Below are positions 14,657-17,495 of a stretch of DNA of 17,495 nt, in pieces. The DNA is from an uncultured Eubacteriales bacterium (GTDB lineage Bacteria; Bacillota; Clostridia; Oscillospirales; Oscillospiraceae): positions 1-17,495 of the forward strand of contig URAM01000034.1 in the NCBI GenBank assembly GCA_900545815.1, given 5' to 3'. A program made the position numbers and the translations under genes. The notes under the pieces were generated by a model. It did no database searches. It saw nothing but the letters and a program-made list of their open reading frames with translations, and was not told the origin of the DNA. Position 1 is the stretch's first letter. Every line of letters begins with the position of its first letter.

Positions 14657-14726
14657 GGTAGTAGGCCGTCGAAAACTTACTACCCTTTGAACCGCTTCGG
14701 TGTTCCAGCACCGGGGCGGTTTTTTG
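14657..14726 (+). ncRNA. Probable small RNA of about 70 nt with two hairpins
   Basis: Not a family I can name. A first hairpin pairs AAGGGTAGTA (14654-14663) with TACTACCCTT (14678-14687), extended by G-T and G-C pairs to a ten-base loop CCGTCGAAAA. A second, GC-rich hairpin is a textbook terminator. The unit has its own promoter and contains no plausible coding frame with a ribosome binding site. It ends 8 bases short of the stop codon of the convergent hypothetical gene, so a minus-strand transcript running from the repressor gene through to the integrase would be antisense to it. A role in controlling that transcript, or acting elsewhere through the exposed loop, is inference. Confidence 0.6.
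14691..14725 (+). terminator. Intrinsic terminator of the small RNA
   Basis: ACCGCTTCGGTG (14691-14702) pairs over 12 positions, two of them G-T, with CACCGGGGCGGT (14709-14720) around TTCCAG, and five more T follow (14721-14725). The T-run is only on the plus strand, which fixes the direction of the transcript; neither neighbouring gene runs that way. Confidence 0.8.
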
Positions 14727-14733
14727 TTGTGAG

Positions 14734-16320
14734 TTATTCTTTGTAGAGGATGATTTCTTCGGGCGGCTTACACTGGATCACCTTCTTCAAAGCCAGAGCG
14801 CCTTTCGTCTGCCCCAGGTGAATAAAGTACCCCACATGGTCATGCCAGAAGATCAGGCGCGCTTTCCCAATCAGGCCATTCCGTAAGTAGTAGACTTCAC
14901 CGAACGATTCATCGGGAACATTGGGCGCGGTCGAGATAGGTTCTTCCTTCAGCTTTCCGTGCTGTGCCTCCCACTCCTCTGTAGTGCCGCCAGCGGCGAG
15001 GAAATCCAACCAGGCTTCGTACTCGGCATCATCATTGTCGTCAGAACGTTCTGGGATGGCGGACTGATAGTGCAGCACGAGGGGGTATTCCGCTGTTTTC
15101 CCCGATGGTGTGTACGGCGTCCAGATGTAGTGGGTGCCGGTGCGCAGGGTGCTGAAGACGAAATCGGACAGCTCCAAGGAAAGCGGCTGCGGGATGTGCG
15201 CCAGCTCACAGACGCTGCGGAGAATGTCGTTGAGATACTCCATCTCCGAGTGGAGCAACTGGATGTCGCTGGCTGGGATCGCTTCCAGTTGGTTTTCTGT
15301 GCGCTCTGGGATGGCGCGGTGGGGTTGCTCCTGCTGGGGGATGGCATTGGTGGCAGAACTGCGATGCAGCGGCTGGGGGTGACGTTCTTCAATCACCTCT
15401 TTGTGGCGCTTCATAGCCTCTTTTCCCAGCTCTGTCAGATGATTGTCTGCATCAATATACCGGTTTTCAATCAGGAAAAGGCGTTCCTTCTCGAAATCAA
15501 TCCCGTATCGGTATTCAAAATAAACCGGAATCCGCCGCCGAGCGTTCTTCCCCAGCCAATACAGCATATAAACGTGACCAGGCAGAAGCCCGTCTGGATA
15601 CCGAGTCATCATCCTGCGTTCTACGGTTTCTCCGGGGTGCTCTAACCATTGCGTGTTGAATTCGCGATCTTGCGAAATATACGGCATTTCTGGGTAACCA
15701 CGATAAAATCTCCGGTAAATCTTTTTCCGGTATTTCTCGCTCGCCTCAATCCGCTGCATTCGGTCAATCTCTTCGGACGGAATTTTGCGACGGTCTATTA
15801 GACCAGATTTCTCTGTTGCTGGCTGAGGTGTGGAACCTGCACTAGAGGGAGATACGGTACGATTAGGCGCGACGTCAGACGCGGAGAGGGAACGGTAATG
15901 CTGAATGCATTCTGGCGGCATTTTCCCATCGTACTGTTGCAGATCAGAATAGAACTTTTGATAGCGGTTTTGCCTGCCCTTGTCGGTCTTTAGCTTTTCA
16001 GCCTTTTGGCAGGTATCAGCCCACATGCGATCGATAAAGTCATTGATGGTTTCAACCCGCAATTTGCCGGATGACATTTTCTCAAATTTGGAGATAAAGC
16101 TCTCCCCACCGAACTTGACGCCTCGGACGCCGGTTGACTCTCTCTCGGCCATGAGCGCCAATTTTTCCATGTAAAAATCATACCGAGAAAAGAAAGTTTC
16201 TGGGTTAGAGGTTTTTTCCATGATTGCCGCAGATTCGTTTATCAAATCTAAATCTCTTTGTAAGATGGTAAGGGTAAGGCTTCTGTCTGGTCGTCCGAAC
16301 AGTCGTTTCAAAATGCCCAT
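14734..16320 (-). CDS. Element-borne protein of unknown function (528 aa)
   Basis: I do not recognise a named family; proteins of this kind are, as I recall, found near integrases and repressors of Firmicutes elements. No signal peptide or membrane segment. A helical N-terminal part (1-150, beginning MGILKRLFGRPDRS) is followed by a Ser/Pro/Thr-rich linker (about 150-172). A compact central region (about 205-312) contains PEMPYISQDREF, YPDGLLPGHVYMLYWLGK and FEYRYGIDFEKE, and ends LTELGKEAMKRHKEVIEER, which looks like a small SAP- or winged-helix-like DNA-binding fold, though uncertain. A second polar linker (about 315-350) leads to a C-terminal domain (350-528). I chose the ATG at 16320: GGAGG lies 7 bases before it, while the in-frame ATG at 16338 has no site and overlaps the repressor stop. 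Probably co-transcribed with the repressor. Confidence 0.75.
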   Translation of the reverse strand: MGILKRLFGRPDRSLTLTILQRDLDLINESAAIMEKTSNPETFFSRYDFYMEKLALMAERESTGVRGVKFGGESFISKFEKMSSGKLRVETINDFIDRMWADTCQKAEKLKTDKGRQNRYQKFYSDLQQYDGKMPPECIQHYRSLSASDVAPNRTVSPSSAGSTPQPATEKSGLIDRRKIPSEEIDRMQRIEASEKYRKKIYRRFYRGYPEMPYISQDREFNTQWLEHPGETVERRMMTRYPDGLLPGHVYMLYWLGKNARRRIPVYFEYRYGIDFEKERLFLIENRYIDADNHLTELGKEAMKRHKEVIEERHPQPLHRSSATNAIPQQEQPHRAIPERTENQLEAIPASDIQLLHSEMEYLNDILRSVCELAHIPQPLSLELSDFVFSTLRTGTHYIWTPYTPSGKTAEYPLVLHYQSAIPERSDDNDDAEYEAWLDFLAAGGTTEEWEAQHGKLKEEPISTAPNVPDESFGEVYYLRNGLIGKARLIFWHDHVGYFIHLGQTKGALALKKVIQCKPPEEIILYKE

Positions 16321-16334
16321 GCCACATCCTCCAA

Positions 16335-17087
16335 TCATCTAAAATAGTCGCCAGAGCATACCCCAAGAACTTTGCCGTATATTCTTGCAGGGGTGTCAAC
16401 CGGCGGTTGACGGACGGCGTAAGCAGGGTTATGTGAAATTAGCCCGTTCACGCCATACTCCTTGATATACAGATCAGCGCCGATGGCAAAAAGGCCAATC
16501 TCTCCATACTGGAGTGTTTCCTGCGCGCGAATAAATACCCACTGACCGTCGTGATAGGTCGGCTCCATTGAGTCGCCGTTTACGGTGGCAAGGAAGGATG
16601 CACCTGCTGGCGGACGCTTTACAAGATCAACAACCTCGAAAGAGTCATCATTACTGAAATCGCCTAGACCGGCCGAGGCGGATTGAATGTAGTGCCGCAT
16701 AGGGAACAGTTCAATCACGACAGGTTCCTTGGCAACTGCTTTTATCCTGCGTTCTTCTTCCGTCATCACAGCGCAAACGACTTGCTTGCCGTGTGAATCT
16801 AATGCTTTATATCGTTTACAAACGCTCTCTGCCGTATCCTCGTTGCAAGTGTAATGAGGTGCGGCTCTTTTTTCTTTTGGGACAGTACTCACACAGTCTT
16901 GAAAAAGAAAATTAGGGTCAATTCCAAGCGTATCCATCAAAGCGTACATAACAGGTTCTTTGGGGTGGCTTGTTTCTTTTTCGTAATTGGTGATTGATGA
17001 GCCTGTCACGCCCACCATTTTACCAAGTGCATCTTGTGTCAAACCAGCTTTCTCCCTGGCTTCTTTTAGCCTTCGTCCAATTCCCAA
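16335..17087 (-). CDS. CI-like phage repressor, XRE plus S24 peptidase (250 aa, TTG start)
   Basis: Lysogeny-type repressor that keeps the element silent and is expected to self-cleave when RecA is activated. The XRE helix-turn-helix covers about 5-60 (RRLKEAREKAGLTQDALGKM, then GVTGSSITNYEKE). The C-terminal LexA/S24 domain has the Ala-Gly cleavage site at A139-G140 (SASAG), nucleophile S173 (NGDSMEP) and general base K209 (LYIKEYG). The start is TTG at 17087: GGAGGTGA (17092-17099) sits just before it. An upstream in-frame TTG at 17150 lies before the -35 element of the gene's own promoter, so it cannot be on that transcript. The unknown gene follows with a coupled start region. Divergent from the Cro-like gene. 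Confidence 0.93.
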   Translation of the reverse strand: MGIGRRLKEAREKAGLTQDALGKMVGVTGSSITNYEKETSHPKEPVMYALMDTLGIDPNFLFQDCVSTVPKEKRAAPHYTCNEDTAESVCKRYKALDSHGKQVVCAVMTEEERRIKAVAKEPVVIELFPMRHYIQSASAGLGDFSNDDSFEVVDLVKRPPAGASFLATVNGDSMEPTYHDGQWVFIRAQETLQYGEIGLFAIGADLYIKEYGVNGLISHNPAYAVRQPPVDTPARIYGKVLGVCSGDYFR

Positions 17088-17109
17088 AAAATCACCTCCG
17101 ATATTAAAC

Positions 17110-17138
17110 ATTAAAGCACGGATTTCCTCATAGGTCAA
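17110..17138 (-). promoter_or_regulatory. Repressor promoter
   Basis: On the minus strand TTGACC (plus coordinates 17133-17138) and TTTAAT (17110-17115) are 17 bases apart, a strong sigma-A promoter. The 5' leader to the TTG start is only about 16 bases and is mostly the ribosome binding site. Confidence 0.8.
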
Positions 17139-17145
17139 GAGAAAA

Positions 17146-17160
17146 CTCAAGAAAATTGAG
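17146..17160. promoter_or_regulatory. Candidate repressor operator O1
   Basis: CTCAA-GAAAA-TTGAG (17146-17160) lies between the -35 elements of the two divergent promoters. It shares the TCAAGA...TTGA pattern with the palindrome at 17209. A further TCAAGA half-site at 17135-17140 overlaps the -35 of the repressor promoter. Confidence 0.55.
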
Positions 17161-17169
17161 AAAATAGGC

Positions 17170-17198
17170 TTGACACATAAAGAAACTTTAGGTACAAT
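17170..17198 (+). promoter_or_regulatory. Promoter of the Cro-like gene (early promoter)
   Basis: TTGACA (17170-17175, exact consensus) and TACAAT (17193-17198, five of six) with a 17-base spacer. It drives the Cro-like gene and presumably the rest of the element's early genes to the right. Confidence 0.88.
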
Positions 17199-17208
17199 GA
17201 ACGTACAT

Positions 17209-17221
17209 TCAAGATTCTTGA
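17209..17221. promoter_or_regulatory. Candidate repressor operator O2
   Basis: TCAAG-ATT-CTTGA (17209-17221) is a perfect palindrome just downstream of the expected start of the early transcript, reaching the first base of the Cro-like gene's ribosome binding site. It is centred 62 bp from O1, close to six helical turns. Confidence 0.6.
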
Positions 17222-17233
17222 GGAGGTGAGAAT

Positions 17234-17455
17234 ATGAGAAAATCGGTTGTCGCAGAGAACACGAAGCGAATTATCTGCGAGAGAGGGCTAAAGCGACGTG
17301 CAGTTGCCGAGTGGGCAGGAATACCTGAAAAGCAGTTTTCAGCGCTGCTTAATGGCCGAAAAATTGTCAAGGACACAGATGTGGCAGCGATTGCAAACGC
17401 TCTCGGTGTCACTCCTAACGAACTGTTTGGGTTCAGACCCGAGGAAGCCAGCTGA
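17234..17455 (+). CDS. Cro-like XRE-family regulator (73 aa)
   Basis: A small DNA-binding protein made of one XRE/Cro helix-turn-helix domain: recognition region LKRRAVAEWAGIPEKQFSAL (about 20-39) followed by GRKIVKDTDVAAIANALG and the family-typical end TPNELF. The position opposite the CI-like repressor, with a strong promoter, suits a Cro or early activator role. AGGAGG at 17221-17226 lies 7 bases before the ATG. Its sequence aligns almost gap-free with the domain inserted in the integrase (GRKIVKDTDVAAIANAL against ARKKIAIENAAVIATAM). The stop is followed after 29 bases by the start of another gene. Confidence 0.9.
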   Translation: MRKSVVAENTKRIICERGLKRRAVAEWAGIPEKQFSALLNGRKIVKDTDVAAIANALGVTPNELFGFRPEEAS

Positions 17456-17484
17456 ACACGATTTGGAGGAAGGAGGTGAGACGG

Positions 17485-17495
17485 ATGAAAGTAGA
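17485..17495 (+). CDS. Start of a further element gene, cut by the window edge
   Basis: ATG at 17485 preceded by AGGAGGTGAG (17471-17480) with suitable spacing. Only Met-Lys-Val and part of a fourth codon are visible, so nothing can be said about the product. It probably belongs to the same early operon as the Cro-like gene. Confidence 0.6.

Larger units (their letters stand above)
13094..17495. mobile_element. Left end of an integrative element (prophage or ICE) next to tRNA-Thr
   Basis: The stretch immediately right of the tRNA carries, in order, an integrase gene pointing at the tRNA, a probable small RNA, an unrecognised gene, a CI-like repressor, and a divergent Cro-like gene. This is the standard early/lysogeny end of an element integrated at the 3' end of a tRNA gene. 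The tRNA is intact, as expected when the element supplies a copy of the 3' end. The right boundary and the second attachment site lie beyond the window, so whether it is a phage or a conjugative element cannot be decided. Confidence 0.8.

Overview
The window reads as a fairly GC-rich Clostridia chromosome segment, probably from the Oscillospirales (Flavonifractor/Dysosmobacter-like gut bacteria). The basis is indirect: a DUF5685 gene joined to a J-domain gene, Gram-positive style ABC exporter and amidase genes, strong GGAGG ribosome binding sites, and sigma-A promoters. The genus is inference. No ribosomal RNA, CRISPR array or insertion sequence is visible.

Left part (about 1-5475, minus strand): two operons. 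The first, from promoter side to end, is an ABC ATPase (1722-2429) coupled by a TAATG overlap to a large membrane permease (127-1722). The second is an iron-type alcohol dehydrogenase (4296-5474), a DUF5685 protein (3451-4296) and a J-domain/TPR protein (2727-3458), overlapping by 1 and 8 bases. The region 5475-5707 is a divergent promoter region.

Middle part (5708-12614, plus strand): housekeeping genes argS, an anchored N-acetylmuramoyl-L-alanine amidase, polA, a rimI-like acetyltransferase and tsaD. argS has a near-perfect sigma-A promoter with a palindrome at the expected transcription start. tsaD almost certainly starts at a TTG codon. A 400-base gap follows (12615-13017) that holds a perfect 16-bp inverted repeat and a cluster of DnaA-box-like nonamers.

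Right part (13018-17495): a tRNA-Thr(CGT) gene marks the chromosome/element boundary. Next to its 3' end lies an integrative element (prophage or ICE, right end outside the window). It carries a tyrosine integrase, a probable small RNA between two genes, an unrecognised 528-residue protein, an S24-family CI-like repressor starting at TTG, a divergent Cro-like regulator, and the first codons of a further gene. The CI/Cro intergenic region is a readable switch: two back-to-back sigma-A promoters and two TCAAG-type palindromes 62 bp apart.

The most unusual signals are: the integrase, whose core-binding domain is interrupted by an XRE/Cro-like helix-turn-helix that aligns with the element's own Cro-like protein; the roughly 70-nt two-hairpin RNA with its own promoter and terminator, antisense to the repressor-to-integrase transcription unit; and the DnaA-box-like cluster beside tsaD.
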